DNA of 64,000 nt. It comes from UBA7672 sp041166025 (GTDB taxonomy: Bacteria > Pseudomonadota > Alphaproteobacteria > Caulobacterales > Hyphomonadaceae). The position numbers and the translations under genes are program-made. The stretch's first letter is position 1. Each line of letters opens with the position of its first letter. Below the pieces are notes generated by a model, which was not told where the DNA came from, ran no database searches, and worked only from the letters and a program-made list of their open reading frames with translations. Location: the NCBI GenBank assembly GCA_041166025.1, contig JBEAMJ010000028.1:62001-126000 (forward strand), read 5' to 3'. Shown here piece after piece: positions 1 to 8,965 of the stretch.

Positions 1-33
1 AACAAAAACAAACGGGCGGCCGATGGCCGCCCG
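1..33 (-). terminator. Rho-independent terminator
   Basis: Perfect 9-bp arms (13-21 and 25-33) flank a 3-nt loop. On the minus strand the stem runs into a T-rich tract (complement of 1-12). It lies just past the stop of the minus-strand gene at 60-482 and probably ends that transcript. Confidence 0.85.
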
Positions 34-59
34 CCGATAAATCTACGCTTACTCAATCA

Positions 60-482
60 TCACGCGACGCTACGCACTCCACTGCGGTTGGCGTTCAGCG
101 CCCCGAAGATGTCGCCAAGATGGCCGACACCCGAAACGCCGAACGCGGATTGGGAAAACATGGCAATTGCCGGAAACAGCTGGCCGATCTCCTGCGGACC
201 AAGACCTGCCGCATGCAGATCGCACATCAGGCGCTCCACGACGGCCATCCTGCCGCCGGGCGTCCGCTCGATCAGGCGCGCCAGCACGCCGGTTGGCGCA
301 CCAACTTCGCCGCCCATCTGCGCCGCCAGCGTTCGTGCACCCGGAATACGTTCGAAGAACTCGTCGGCGATCGGCGCGCCTTGCCGATCTGCGGCGTTCA
401 GGATGATGCCGATCGCAGCCCGCGCGCGCGCTTGCGTCATCCCGGTGGTTCTGGACACTTCGTCGATGAATGCGCTCAGCAT
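60..482 (-). CDS. Small hypothetical protein (140 aa)
   Basis: I do not recognise the family. The product is 140 residues, without a signal peptide or clear membrane segment. It is alanine- and glycine-rich in the middle and has an N-terminal helical stretch (SAFIDEVSRTTGMTQARARA) that resembles the start of small DUF2267-type helical proteins; that likeness is weak. An ATG with a GGAG-like ribosome site fixes the start. The strong terminator at 1-33 follows it. It may share a transcript with the dipeptidase gene upstream (54 nt gap). Confidence 0.6.
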   Translation of the reverse strand: MLSAFIDEVSRTTGMTQARARAAIGIILNAADRQGAPIADEFFERIPGARTLAAQMGGEVGAPTGVLARLIERTPGGRMAVVERLMCDLHAAGLGPQEIGQLFPAIAMFSQSAFGVSGVGHLGDIFGALNANRSGVRSVA

Positions 483-535
483 CGGAACTCCGCACCGTGA
501 GGAGATGATACTGCCGGTGCAAGGTTGCCGGGGTC

Positions 536-1333
536 TTAAGCGCGCGCCCTGGCTCCATCAGCCACGGGATCACAGGCGCCGAAAACCGCTGCAGGCTCGT
601 TGCGCAGCTTCGCCCACATCTGGTCGCCCCAGGAGTAATGCCACCATTCCGTAGGGTTATTGGCGAACCCGGCCTCCGTCATGACCCAGTAGAGTAGCCG
701 ACGGTTTGCCCGCGCGTCCTCGTCCGACATCGAAACGACAGGCCTCCGCTCGCAGGCATCCGTCCACGACTCTTCCGTGGCATCGTCGAACAGACCTCCC
801 ATGAACAGGTGCTGGCCAGTGGCCTTGAACCGCAGGGTCAGATCGACAGCTCCGCCCGTCGAATGCGGCGAAGGGGACTGCGCGCCATCGCTTGGCGCCG
901 CCCAGTACTTCTGGATCTCCTCGACCAGCTCTAGCCCGTCGAGGTGTGGCGCGCGGCACCTTAGCCAGGCGGGGAACCACACATCGTGAAAGTACCGCTG
1001 CACCGCCTGCGGTCGCCAGGCGTCGAACAGATACACCTCCAGTCCATCAGCGGCGAGCCGCGCATTCACGGCCAGCAGCCTGTCGGCAACCGTCCGCCGC
1101 ACAAACAGCTGCGAAATCGAGCCGGGGATGCGCTGATGGTAGGGCGGATTGAAGGGCGTATTGTAGTGGTTGACCCCCGCGAGCCCCAAGTCACGCGCCT
1201 CGACACAGGGCTCGTTCGCCAGCGCGCCATCAAGTGCAATCGCCACCTGGGTGCGATAACCCCGTTTGCGCGCCTGCGCTTCCACCGACGATGGGGCAGG
1301 TCGGGTCTTCAGTTCATCCAGATCGGCGCTCAT
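536..1333 (-). CDS. D-alanyl-D-alanine dipeptidase (VanX/DdpX family)
   Basis: A zinc dipeptidase of the M15D family that splits D-Ala-D-Ala, probably for peptidoglycan turnover rather than glycopeptide resistance, since no vanH/vanA ligase genes are nearby. The family zinc motif appears as SPHSTGGAVD (about residues 158-167), followed near the C-terminus by the EWWHY motif carrying the catalytic Glu and third ligand. The length (265 aa) is slightly long for the family. An in-frame TTG lies two codons upstream; the ATG at 1333 is preferred. No signal peptide is evident, so cytoplasmic action is likely. Confidence 0.88.
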   Translation of the reverse strand: MSADLDELKTRPAPSSVEAQARKRGYRTQVAIALDGALANEPCVEARDLGLAGVNHYNTPFNPPYHQRIPGSISQLFVRRTVADRLLAVNARLAADGLEVYLFDAWRPQAVQRYFHDVWFPAWLRCRAPHLDGLELVEEIQKYWAAPSDGAQSPSPHSTGGAVDLTLRFKATGQHLFMGGLFDDATEESWTDACERRPVVSMSDEDARANRRLLYWVMTEAGFANNPTEWWHYSWGDQMWAKLRNEPAAVFGACDPVADGARARA

Positions 1334-1466
1334 CAGCAAAGCCTACGCAGTCGTACGGCTGCCGACAAACCCCCGCCTTGCGCCTCCGGCCAGGCCTTGT
1401 TGCATTCAGGCGAAATCTGGCGCTTAAGCTAGCGCCAAAACCCTAAGACTCGTTACGGAGGATGGA

Positions 1467-2687
<1,221 letters not shown>

Positions 2688-2711
2688 ACGCATCGCACAA
2701 CGCTGAAGACA

Positions 2712-2739
2712 AACGGCCCGGTGGAAACACCGGGCCGTT
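2712..2739 (+). terminator. Terminator after thiolase gene
   Basis: Perfect 10-bp arms AACGGCCCGG/CCGGGCCGTT (2712-2721, 2730-2739) with an 8-nt loop and a short pyrimidine-rich tail follow the thiolase stop by 24 nt. Confidence 0.85.
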
Positions 2740-2894
2740 CCTGTTTGTCGGCCTGAAAATCTTTGCGGAAGCTGGAACGCCACGTATGGAAATCACAACC
2801 TCTTGTGGCCGGCATCTGGCAGTACCCACTTCTCCCGCACCGGCGATGATGCCGGTTGAGCCTGATCTAGGCAAAGCAGGCCCGGGACAAGACC

Positions 2895-3269
2895 ATGAAC
2901 CGCCAACTCCTCCCCGTCCTATCCATCGCAGTTGCTGCGACAACGCTCACAGCCTGCGCCACATCCGGCGCCCAGCAGCGCGAACGCGAATGGCGCAGCA
3001 TTCTCGCGGCGGAGGCGCCCCTGGGCGCTCCTGCCTCCGCTGGCGAAGCTGCGCTTCGGGCGCGCAGCATCGAACCCGCTCGCGGCACTTACACAGAAGT
3101 TCGTGACGACGGGAGCGAGCACTCCCTGTGCCCGAACCCGAAGGCAGCCGTGACAGGGCACGAGGCGGTCGACCGCATCGGCGCGTTCAGCAACGTCATC
3201 GCGATCACAATCTGCCTTGACGACAAGGACCACATCACGAGCCATCACGTCGATATCTGGATTCAGTAG
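2895..3269 (+). CDS. Small lipoprotein of unknown function
   Basis: 124 residues. The N-terminus is a lipoprotein signal with lipobox LTAC (Cys at about residue 21), so the mature protein should be anchored to a membrane facing the periplasm. The C-terminal half contains two cysteines (SLCPNPKAA and ITICLDDKD) that could form a disulphide. I recognise no family. The next lipoprotein gene begins 61 nt downstream and the two may be co-transcribed. Confidence 0.7.
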   Translation: MNRQLLPVLSIAVAATTLTACATSGAQQREREWRSILAAEAPLGAPASAGEAALRARSIEPARGTYTEVRDDGSEHSLCPNPKAAVTGHEAVDRIGAFSNVIAITICLDDKDHITSHHVDIWIQ

Positions 3270-3330
3270 CTGGGCGACACGCCATCCTGCCGCCCCATTC
3301 GCCCGCAAGCTTGGCGAAAGGAGACAAGCC

Positions 3331-3918
3331 ATGCGCGCTCTGCTTATTTTCTTCGCCCTCGCTGCCTGCAGCCCGCAGCCGACGGCTGAGGTCGCAGCCG
3401 TTCCTGCCGCACCGCAGGAAGCCTCCCCGCCTGCGTCCACCCTCCCCTCCGCCGTGATCGATGGATGGGAGATCGACCAGACCGCCTACACAAAGCTCAA
3501 CACCCAGCTGCCCGCATTCAGCACGACAGGATCAGGCGGCGTCGCACTCACATCCGAGTCCCTCCGTGGCCGCTGGACGATCCTCGGCCTATGGGGCGCG
3601 GCCCCGCCGCCCGCGGAGGAAGCCAGCTTCGCTGCCGCCCTCAACTCCGCCGTCGATCAGGACCCCGACCTCGACCTCCTCATGATCCATCGCACAGGCC
3701 CGGCAGGTGGTGATGTCTGGCCGTGGCCGCTGGTCATCGACGATGGGAAGATCGCAACCGCCATCGGCGCCCCGGCCTTGCCCGCTTACCTGCTGGTCGG
3801 CCCCGATCTCACAATTGAAGGCTATCGCGGCGCGCTGTCAGCCACGCCAGAGGACGGCATCAAACCCGTGATCCGCGGCGTCGGCGAAGTCCGCCGGCAG
3901 ATCGCAGCGCCTCTGTGA
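3331..3918 (+). CDS. Thioredoxin-like lipoprotein
   Basis: 195 residues from the ATG at 3331, which follows a GAAAGGAG ribosome site; an upstream in-frame start at 3217 overlaps the previous gene and is rejected. A short lipoprotein signal (lipobox LAAC at about residue 12) is followed by an Ala/Pro-rich linker. The mature part looks like a TlpA/AhpC-type thioredoxin fold (LRGRWTILGLWGAAPPPAEE), but the usual CxxC is replaced by APPP, so it is probably redox-inactive. The function is unknown; the fold is inferred. Confidence 0.7.
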   Translation: MRALLIFFALAACSPQPTAEVAAVPAAPQEASPPASTLPSAVIDGWEIDQTAYTKLNTQLPAFSTTGSGGVALTSESLRGRWTILGLWGAAPPPAEEASFAAALNSAVDQDPDLDLLMIHRTGPAGGDVWPWPLVIDDGKIATAIGAPALPAYLLVGPDLTIEGYRGALSATPEDGIKPVIRGVGEVRRQIAAPL

Positions 3919-3924
3919 TGGCGA

Positions 3925-4551
3925 TCAGCGCCCCAGCGCGTATGGCCCGCCCTTGTCGATTGCACGCTTCCATGCAGGACGTGCATGGATACGATCGAGC
4001 CACGCGTTGAAACTCGGATACGCGGGCAGCGCACCCTGCGCGCGTGCGACCTCGGCGACAAAGCTCATCTGCACATCGGCCCCGGTCAGGCTGTGGCCGA
4101 CGAAGAACTGGCGCCCCGCCAGATGCCCCTCGATGAACCCCAGATGGTTGGCCGTCTCGCTGCTGATGCGGGGCTCCAGCGGCGCTCCCGCTTCCTTCAG
4201 CCGACCAACATAAAGCCGCAGCATCAGCGGCAGCATCGCCGATCCCTCGCCATAGTGAAGCCATTGGACATAGCTGTCGTAGTCTGCGCTCGCAGGATCG
4301 GGCTGCATGCGGCCGCCCGCGTGCCGACGAATGATGTAGTCGATGATCGCGCCGGTTTCGATGATCGCCCTATCGCCATCGGTTACGACCGGGCTCTTGC
4401 CCAGCGGGCTCACAGCCTTGAGCTCGTCCGGCGCGAGCCGCGTTTGTGCATCACGCTGGTAGATCTTTAGGTCATATGGCAGCTCCAGCTCCTCAAGCAG
4501 CCAGAGAATCCGCTGCGAGCGCGACTCGTTGAGGTGATGAACAGTCAGCAT
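3925..4551 (-). CDS. Glutathione S-transferase
   Basis: A soluble GST of 208 residues conjugating glutathione to electrophiles. The N-terminal thioredoxin-like half shows LTVHHLNESRSQRILWLLEE and the cis-proline loop SPLGKSPVV; an ETGAIIDYI segment binds the glutathione gamma-glutamyl end. The C-terminal helical domain ends YPSFNAWLDRIHARPAW, typical of bacterial GSTs. The ATG at 4551 is preferred over an upstream TTG (4593) because it begins at the conserved first strand. It converges tail to tail with the thioredoxin-like lipoprotein gene (6 nt between stops). Confidence 0.9.
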   Translation of the reverse strand: MLTVHHLNESRSQRILWLLEELELPYDLKIYQRDAQTRLAPDELKAVSPLGKSPVVTDGDRAIIETGAIIDYIIRRHAGGRMQPDPASADYDSYVQWLHYGEGSAMLPLMLRLYVGRLKEAGAPLEPRISSETANHLGFIEGHLAGRQFFVGHSLTGADVQMSFVAEVARAQGALPAYPSFNAWLDRIHARPAWKRAIDKGGPYALGR

Positions 4552-4632
4552 GTGGTCTGCCCCGGAAAGTGCTTCGCGCACACTGTCAATCAATGGCGAA
4601 AAAAAGCCCAGCGCCGATTACGGGCGCCAGGC

Positions 4633-4730
4633 ACCTTAACGCAAAGAGCCCCGCGTTCGAAGAACGCAGGGCTCGTCTGGCTTTCGCCCAGGTCGCCCAA
4701 GAGAGCAACCAACCACTCGGCCACTCAAGG
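4633..4730 (-). ncRNA. Candidate structured RNA or decayed tRNA-Ser
   Basis: In the roughly 600-bp gap before the MFS gene, the minus strand carries a tRNA-Ser/Leu-like A-box (TGGCCGAGTGGTT, 4723-4711) followed by three hairpins: an 8-bp stem (4710-4703/4698-4691) whose G-U pairs form only on the minus strand, a small stem with a GAAA loop (4691-4677), and a 13-bp stem with one mismatch (4674-4662/4658-4646) followed by TTT. The parts come in the order of a class II tRNA, but no acceptor stem, no 7-nt anticodon loop and no proper T arm can be drawn. It could be a small RNA, a leader of the downstream GST gene or a terminator. Confidence 0.35.
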
Positions 4731-4802
4731 CCGGCAAATGCATATCTGATTTTGCGTACTGACGACTGGAAACGCCCTGGCCAGGTGCGCATCCGTTCGA
4801 GC

Positions 4803-4829
4803 CGGGGCTCCGCCGCGCGGGGAGCCCGG
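4803..4829. other. GC-rich stem-loop in the gst-MFS gap
   Basis: GGGCTCC and GGGAGCCC arms around 4804-4828 can form a strong stem. Neither strand shows a T run, so it is not a simple terminator. A nearby GTTCGAG looks like a tRNA T-loop but lacks matching arms. Otherwise I see no gene from 4735 to the MFS start at 5151. Confidence 0.4.
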
Positions 4830-5150
4830 GTCGCTAAGCAGGTGGAGCCTCCATCTGACTCTCCGTGTCTGTTTCACCACGTCCGCCGCCCAGCGCTACG
4901 ACCGGCCTTCGCACTCACCTTGCTGGATGCGGATTGCCGCTGTCGGACAACCGCGCTCCGCCTGCAGTGTTGCGACGCGGGAGCCGCTGAGCCCCGCGGA
5001 CACGAGAAGGCTACGCCTCTCAGGTCGAACGTCAACCCACAACGGTGACTCTGCGATCACGAGTTCGTCGCAATCGGCTTGGCATCGCCGCCGCGTGCTG
5101 CATAGTCTTGGCAGAGGCGAGCAAAGCGCCCTGGCGGGAGAGGGATGGCC

Positions 5151-6596
5151 ATGAGCACCACGACAGCGGCTTCGGCTGCCGCACCACCTGCGTCTGCACC
5201 CATGCCGGTGCCTTACAGGCGCTATGCGCTCGGCCTGCTGGTCGCGATCTACACCGTCAATTTCCTCGATCGCCAGATCGTGACCATCCTTATCCCCGAC
5301 ATCAAGCGCGACCTTAACCTGTCGGACAGCGAAGTCGGCGCGATGGCGGGCCTCTGGTTCGCCATCCTCTACACCACGCTGGGCATTCCCATCGCGCGCT
5401 ACGCCGACCGCGGCGATCGCAACATCATCATGACGGTCTCGCTGGCGGTCTGGAGCGGCTTCACCGTTCTGGCCGGGTTCGCACAGAACTTCCTGATGCT
5501 GGCGATAAGTCGCGCTGGCGTTGGCGTTGGCGAGGCGGGTTGTACCCCCACTGCTCACTCTTTGCTGACCGACTACTTCCCGAAGGAATCGCGCGCCCGG
5601 GCCCTCGCCATCTATTCGATGGGCATCTCGATTGGCTCGCTGCTCGGCATGGGGCTGGGCGGCATCATCGCCGCCAACTGGGGCTGGCGCGTCGCCTTCT
5701 TTGTCGCCGGGGCGCCTGGCCTGGTCCTTGCCGTGGTCACCGCGCTCACGCTTCTCGAACCGCGACGCGCCTCAAAGCTCCTTGCAGAGCAGGCAGCGGC
5801 CAAAGCCGCCAACCAGATCACCACAAAAGCGGCGATGAAGGTGCTCGCCAACAAGCCGACCTTCTGGCTGTTCTCCCTCGGCGGCGCCTTCGCCGCCATG
5901 GTCTCCTATTCCCATTCCTTTTTCATCGCGGGCTATTTCGTCTACACGCAGCCGCAGGGTCTGGCGGATGCCGCGGCGTTCTACGGCATCGGCGGAAACA
6001 ATCCGGGCGTCGCCTATCTCGGTCTTGGCCTCGGCTTTGCCGCCGGCATCGGCGGCGTAATCGGCTCATGGGTGGGCGGCTGGTGGTGCGACAAGTTCGG
6101 GGCGAAAGACCTGCGCCAGTTCGTGACACTGCCGCTGCTCTTCCCCTTCATCGCCCTTCCCGTTTTCTGGTACGTCGCACAGATGCAGGACATGGTCCTC
6201 GCGATGATCCTCTTCATCATTCCGAACATCGGCGTTGCGATCTGGTATGGCCCCGTCTATGGCGGCGTTCCCGGTCTCGTCCCGCCCGCGATGCGCGCGA
6301 CGGCGGCAGCCATCCTTCTGTTCGTCATCAACATTATCGGCCTTGGGGCCGGGCCCACCCTGTTCGGCATGGCCAGCGACGCGTTCGCCAACTGGCATCT
6401 TGCGCAGACCGGCACGGGCCTCGATGTCGCCGCCTGCAAGGCGATCGCCCCGGGCGCGTCCGACTTTGCAACCTGCTTTGCCGGCCAGGTCGAAGGCCTC
6501 CGCAACACCGTCTACTGGTCGACAGGCATCCACGTCTTCAGCTTCATCTCCTTCGCCCTCGCGATCTTCACGATCAGGAAGGACATGGAGAGCTAG
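5151..6596 (+). CDS. MFS transporter, Spinster-like family
   Basis: A 12-helix inner-membrane secondary carrier of about 481 residues. After a short Ala/Pro-rich cytoplasmic tail come YALGLLVAIYTVNFLDRQIV and the loop 2-3 motif (RYADRGDR), then the conserved GVGEAGCTPTAHSLLTDYFP of Spinster-like (Spns) MFS proteins. The C-terminal half has a long loop before the last helix. The substrate is unknown; relatives are annotated for lipids or sugars. The purine-rich ribosome site at 5136-5144 abuts an ATG at 5145, so the ATG at 5151 is better spaced. Confidence 0.9.
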   Translation: MSTTTAASAAAPPASAPMPVPYRRYALGLLVAIYTVNFLDRQIVTILIPDIKRDLNLSDSEVGAMAGLWFAILYTTLGIPIARYADRGDRNIIMTVSLAVWSGFTVLAGFAQNFLMLAISRAGVGVGEAGCTPTAHSLLTDYFPKESRARALAIYSMGISIGSLLGMGLGGIIAANWGWRVAFFVAGAPGLVLAVVTALTLLEPRRASKLLAEQAAAKAANQITTKAAMKVLANKPTFWLFSLGGAFAAMVSYSHSFFIAGYFVYTQPQGLADAAAFYGIGGNNPGVAYLGLGLGFAAGIGGVIGSWVGGWWCDKFGAKDLRQFVTLPLLFPFIALPVFWYVAQMQDMVLAMILFIIPNIGVAIWYGPVYGGVPGLVPPAMRATAAAILLFVINIIGLGAGPTLFGMASDAFANWHLAQTGTGLDVAACKAIAPGASDFATCFAGQVEGLRNTVYWSTGIHVFSFISFALAIFTIRKDMES

Positions 6597-6619
6597 GCGG
6601 GTCCGTGGCGAGCACTTGA

Positions 6620-6631
6620 TTGCAAATGCAA
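6620..6631. promoter_or_regulatory. Palindromic operator candidate before dioxygenase gene
   Basis: TTGCAAATGCAA: 5-bp arms TTGCA/TGCAA around two bases, ending 19 nt before the dioxygenase ATG. The same element in the opposite orientation lies before the pirin gene (8914-8929). A shared regulator is inferred; none of the regulators in the window is adjacent. Confidence 0.5.
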
Positions 6632-6650
6632 CAACCGCCATGTTGTGGTC

Positions 6651-7430
6651 ATGTTGCCCGCCCTCTTCGTCTCCCACGGCTCACCCATGCTCGCAATCGA
6701 GCCGGCCGCTGCGCGTGATTTCCTCACCAGCTTGCCGCAGATCCTGCCCGAGCGCCCGAAAGCCATCCTCGTCGTTTCGGCCCACTGGGAGCGCTCGCGC
6801 CCGGCCGTAAACGCGCCCCCGCGCAACACCACAATCCACGATTTCGGCGGCTTCCCGCCCGCACTGCTCGCGCTGCAGTATCCTGCCCCGCCCGCAGTGG
6901 ACATCGCGCATAGCGTCGCCGGTCTTCTGGCCGCCGGCGGCCTGCCCGCCGACATCGACACAAGCCGCGGTCTCGACCACGGCGCCTGGGTCCCGCTCAT
7001 CGTGGCCTGGCCGGAGGCCGAGATCCCGGTCCTCCAGCTCTCGGTCCAGACCCGTCTCGGTCCTGAGCACCACTTCCGTCTCGGCAAGCTGCTCGCGCCC
7101 TTGCGGACTGAAGGCGTGCTCATACTCGGCTCAGGCAGTTTCACGCACGACCTTTCCAGCTTCCGCACCTCTGCCGGCCGGATCGATGCACCGGAACAGG
7201 ACTGGGTGAACGCCTTCGCGGAATGGATGGCCACGGCCCTCAGGGAAGGTCGCATCGCTGAGCTTCTGGACTACCGCCGCCTGGCCCCGGAAGCTGCCCA
7301 CAATCATCCAACCGAGGAACATCTCCTGCCCCTTTATGTCGCCCTCGGCGCCGGCGAGGGCCGCATTTCGCACCTGCACCGGAGCACAACTTACGGAATC
7401 CTGCGTATGGACGCGTTCGCGTTCGGCTGA
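6651..7430 (+). CDS. LigB/DODA-type extradiol dioxygenase
   Basis: A class III extradiol ring-cleavage dioxygenase of the 4,5-DOPA dioxygenase (YgiD) type, about 259 residues, expected to open catechol rings with Fe(II) or Zn(II). Metal-ligand regions are visible: FVSHGSPM near the N-terminus, VVSAHWE (about residue 45) and the catalytic HGAWVPL region near residue 110, followed by GSGSFTHDL. A GTG lies two codons upstream; the ATG at 6651 is chosen. A palindrome at 6620-6631 sits in its leader. The physiological substrate is unknown. Confidence 0.9.
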   Translation: MLPALFVSHGSPMLAIEPAAARDFLTSLPQILPERPKAILVVSAHWERSRPAVNAPPRNTTIHDFGGFPPALLALQYPAPPAVDIAHSVAGLLAAGGLPADIDTSRGLDHGAWVPLIVAWPEAEIPVLQLSVQTRLGPEHHFRLGKLLAPLRTEGVLILGSGSFTHDLSSFRTSAGRIDAPEQDWVNAFAEWMATALREGRIAELLDYRRLAPEAAHNHPTEEHLLPLYVALGAGEGRISHLHRSTTYGILRMDAFAFG

Positions 7431-7517
7431 GCCTCGATTCTGAATTGCGCTGCAGCCGCTCTGGCAACAGCACACCAGGGCGTTGTGACGAGCCCCTCAG
7501 AGCAAGGGGGCGAGGTC

Positions 7518-7703
7518 CTACTGACCCGGCGGCTTGGTCGGGACCGTTGGCGCAGACGCCGCGCCGGGATTGATACGCTCCGCCGCCGCCGTGGTCCTGG
7601 GCAGGTATTTGTGGATCGCCTCCACGGTCTGCGTTGGAAAAGCCAGGATCAGAAATGCCGATATGACCACGCCGATCACGACGCCGATTGCGATCTTCAA
7701 CAT
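7518..7703 (-). CDS. Small single-pass membrane protein
   Basis: 61 residues from the ATG at 7703, with a GGGAATG-like ribosome site. One hydrophobic helix (residues 3-20, KIAIGVVIGVVISAFLIL) is followed by a polar, proline-rich tail ending TKPPGQ. It resembles the tiny inner-membrane proteins common in alphaproteobacteria, but I recognise no family. It lies in the gap between the dioxygenase and the NIPSNAP gene, on the opposite strand. Confidence 0.5.
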   Translation of the reverse strand: MLKIAIGVVIGVVISAFLILAFPTQTVEAIHKYLPRTTAAAERINPGAASAPTVPTKPPGQ

Positions 7704-7878
7704 TTCATTCCCGCAGACAGAGTTATTCCCCAACCGATTTGTGGACGAAGTGGCTGCCGACGGCAAGGCCAGCCCCCTCCCGACAAGGCTGCGCTACAGC
7801 CCTGTTTCTCTGCCACTGTTTGCGCTAGGGATGGCGCAACGGCCCTTGAGGCCGACCAGAAACGTCCAGGCAGGAAAC

Positions 7879-8721
7879 ATGACGACCCTCACCGCACAAG
7901 CTCCCTCTCGCCCCTCAATTCTTCGCCGCGCCGCCGGCCTTCTTGCCGTCACATCGGCGCTAATTCTTTCGGCTTGCGCAGGCCTTAGCACCAAGACCAG
8001 CGAACCCCAGCAGCCTGAGCTCGGCCTCTACGAGATGCGCATCTACACTGCCGCGCCTGGCAAGAAAGAGGCGCTCGACGCCCGCTTTCGCGATCACACG
8101 ATCGGACTTTTCAAGAAGCACGGCATGACGCCGATCGGCTTCTTCCACGTCTACGCCGCGCCGGGGGCAGCGGCGGACGACCGTCTCTTCTACATCATGG
8201 GCTACAAGGACCGGGCAGCGCGTGATGCTTCCTGGCGCGCCTTCGCACAGGACCCTGACTGGCAGAAGGTCTATGGCGAAAGCCAGAAGGATGGCTCACT
8301 CACCTCGAAGATCGAGAACATCTTCCTCAGCCCGGCCGAATACTCGCCAAAGCTCAACCTCACGCCATCAGCGACGCCGCGCCATTTCGAGTACCGCACT
8401 TACACGGCTAACCCCGGCAAACTCGAAAACATTCACGCGCGCTTTCGTGACCACACGATGCGCATCTTCTCGCGCCTCGGCATGACCAATTATCTCTACT
8501 GGCGCCCGGTCGCTGACCAACCCGCGCAGACCGACAAGATGATGTATCTGATGGCCTACCCCACACCCGCTGCCCGCACCACGATGTGGCAGGCCTTCGC
8601 GCAGGATCCCGAATGGCAGAAAGTCTCTGCGGAAAGTCAGGTCGACGGCCAGCTCCTCAAATCGCCCGGCGGCGTCGTCTCCGTCCAGCTAACGCCGACG
8701 GATTACTCGCCCCTGCGCTAA
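7879..8721 (+). CDS. Lipoprotein with two NIPSNAP domains
   Basis: 280 residues from the ATG at 7879 after CAGGAAAC; an upstream in-frame start at 7534 would run through the opposite-strand gene and is rejected. The signal peptide ends in lipobox LSAC (about residue 33). Two NIPSNAP repeats follow, beginning YEMRIYTAAPGKKEAL and FEYRTYTANPGKLENI; each contains the RFRDHT and AFAQDPxWQKV blocks. NIPSNAP domains are ferredoxin-like and of uncertain biochemical role. Export to the periplasm as a lipoprotein is inferred. Confidence 0.88.
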   Translation: MTTLTAQAPSRPSILRRAAGLLAVTSALILSACAGLSTKTSEPQQPELGLYEMRIYTAAPGKKEALDARFRDHTIGLFKKHGMTPIGFFHVYAAPGAAADDRLFYIMGYKDRAARDASWRAFAQDPDWQKVYGESQKDGSLTSKIENIFLSPAEYSPKLNLTPSATPRHFEYRTYTANPGKLENIHARFRDHTMRIFSRLGMTNYLYWRPVADQPAQTDKMMYLMAYPTPAARTTMWQAFAQDPEWQKVSAESQVDGQLLKSPGGVVSVQLTPTDYSPLR

Positions 8722-8740
8722 GCTTTCCGTGAACCCACCG

Positions 8741-8775
8741 AACGCCCCGGCCCTCACAGCCGGGGCGTTTCCTTT
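8741..8775 (+). terminator. Terminator after NIPSNAP gene
   Basis: Perfect 11-bp arms AACGCCCCGGC/GCCGGGGCGTT (8741-8751, 8759-8769) with a 7-nt loop and a T-rich tail (to 8775), 19 nt after the NIPSNAP stop. Confidence 0.92.
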
Positions 8776-8804
8776 TTCCATTGTTGATGAAGGTGAGGAC
8801 TACC

Positions 8805-8867
8805 CCAATTCCTGCCGGAATTAGGAATAGCCCCTTTCCTGCGACCGTTAGGAATTGGCCTATTCCT
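8805..8867. repeat. Interleaved inverted repeats upstream of pirin
   Basis: Two inverted repeats are interleaved in A-B-A'-B' order: CCAATTCCT (8805-8813) with AGGAATTGG (8850-8858), and AGGAATAG (8823-8830) with CTATTCCT (8860-8867). AGGAAT and its complement recur at least five times in 70 bp, a local AT-rich cluster in GC-rich DNA. As RNA this order would be a pseudoknot; as DNA it could be a cluster of protein sites. Confidence 0.6.
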
Positions 8868-8913
8868 GAGGAATCTTTACCTTTCTGCGTCAGGCGAGCG
8901 CGCTCTTGAACCT

Positions 8914-8929
8914 GGTTGCATTTGCAACC
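8914..8929. promoter_or_regulatory. Palindromic operator candidate before pirin gene
   Basis: GGTTGCATTTGCAACC: 7-bp arms around two bases, 36 nt before the pirin ATG. Its core equals the reverse complement of the element at 6620-6631. A transcription factor site is inferred. Confidence 0.55.
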
Positions 8930-8965
8930 ATCTTCGCGCCATCAGCGAAGCCGAAGGAGTTCGCG

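Noticed and set aside
4789..4800. GTTCGAG, resembling a tRNA T-loop
   Set aside because: Surrounding arms do not pair as a T arm and no acceptor or anticodon arm is present.
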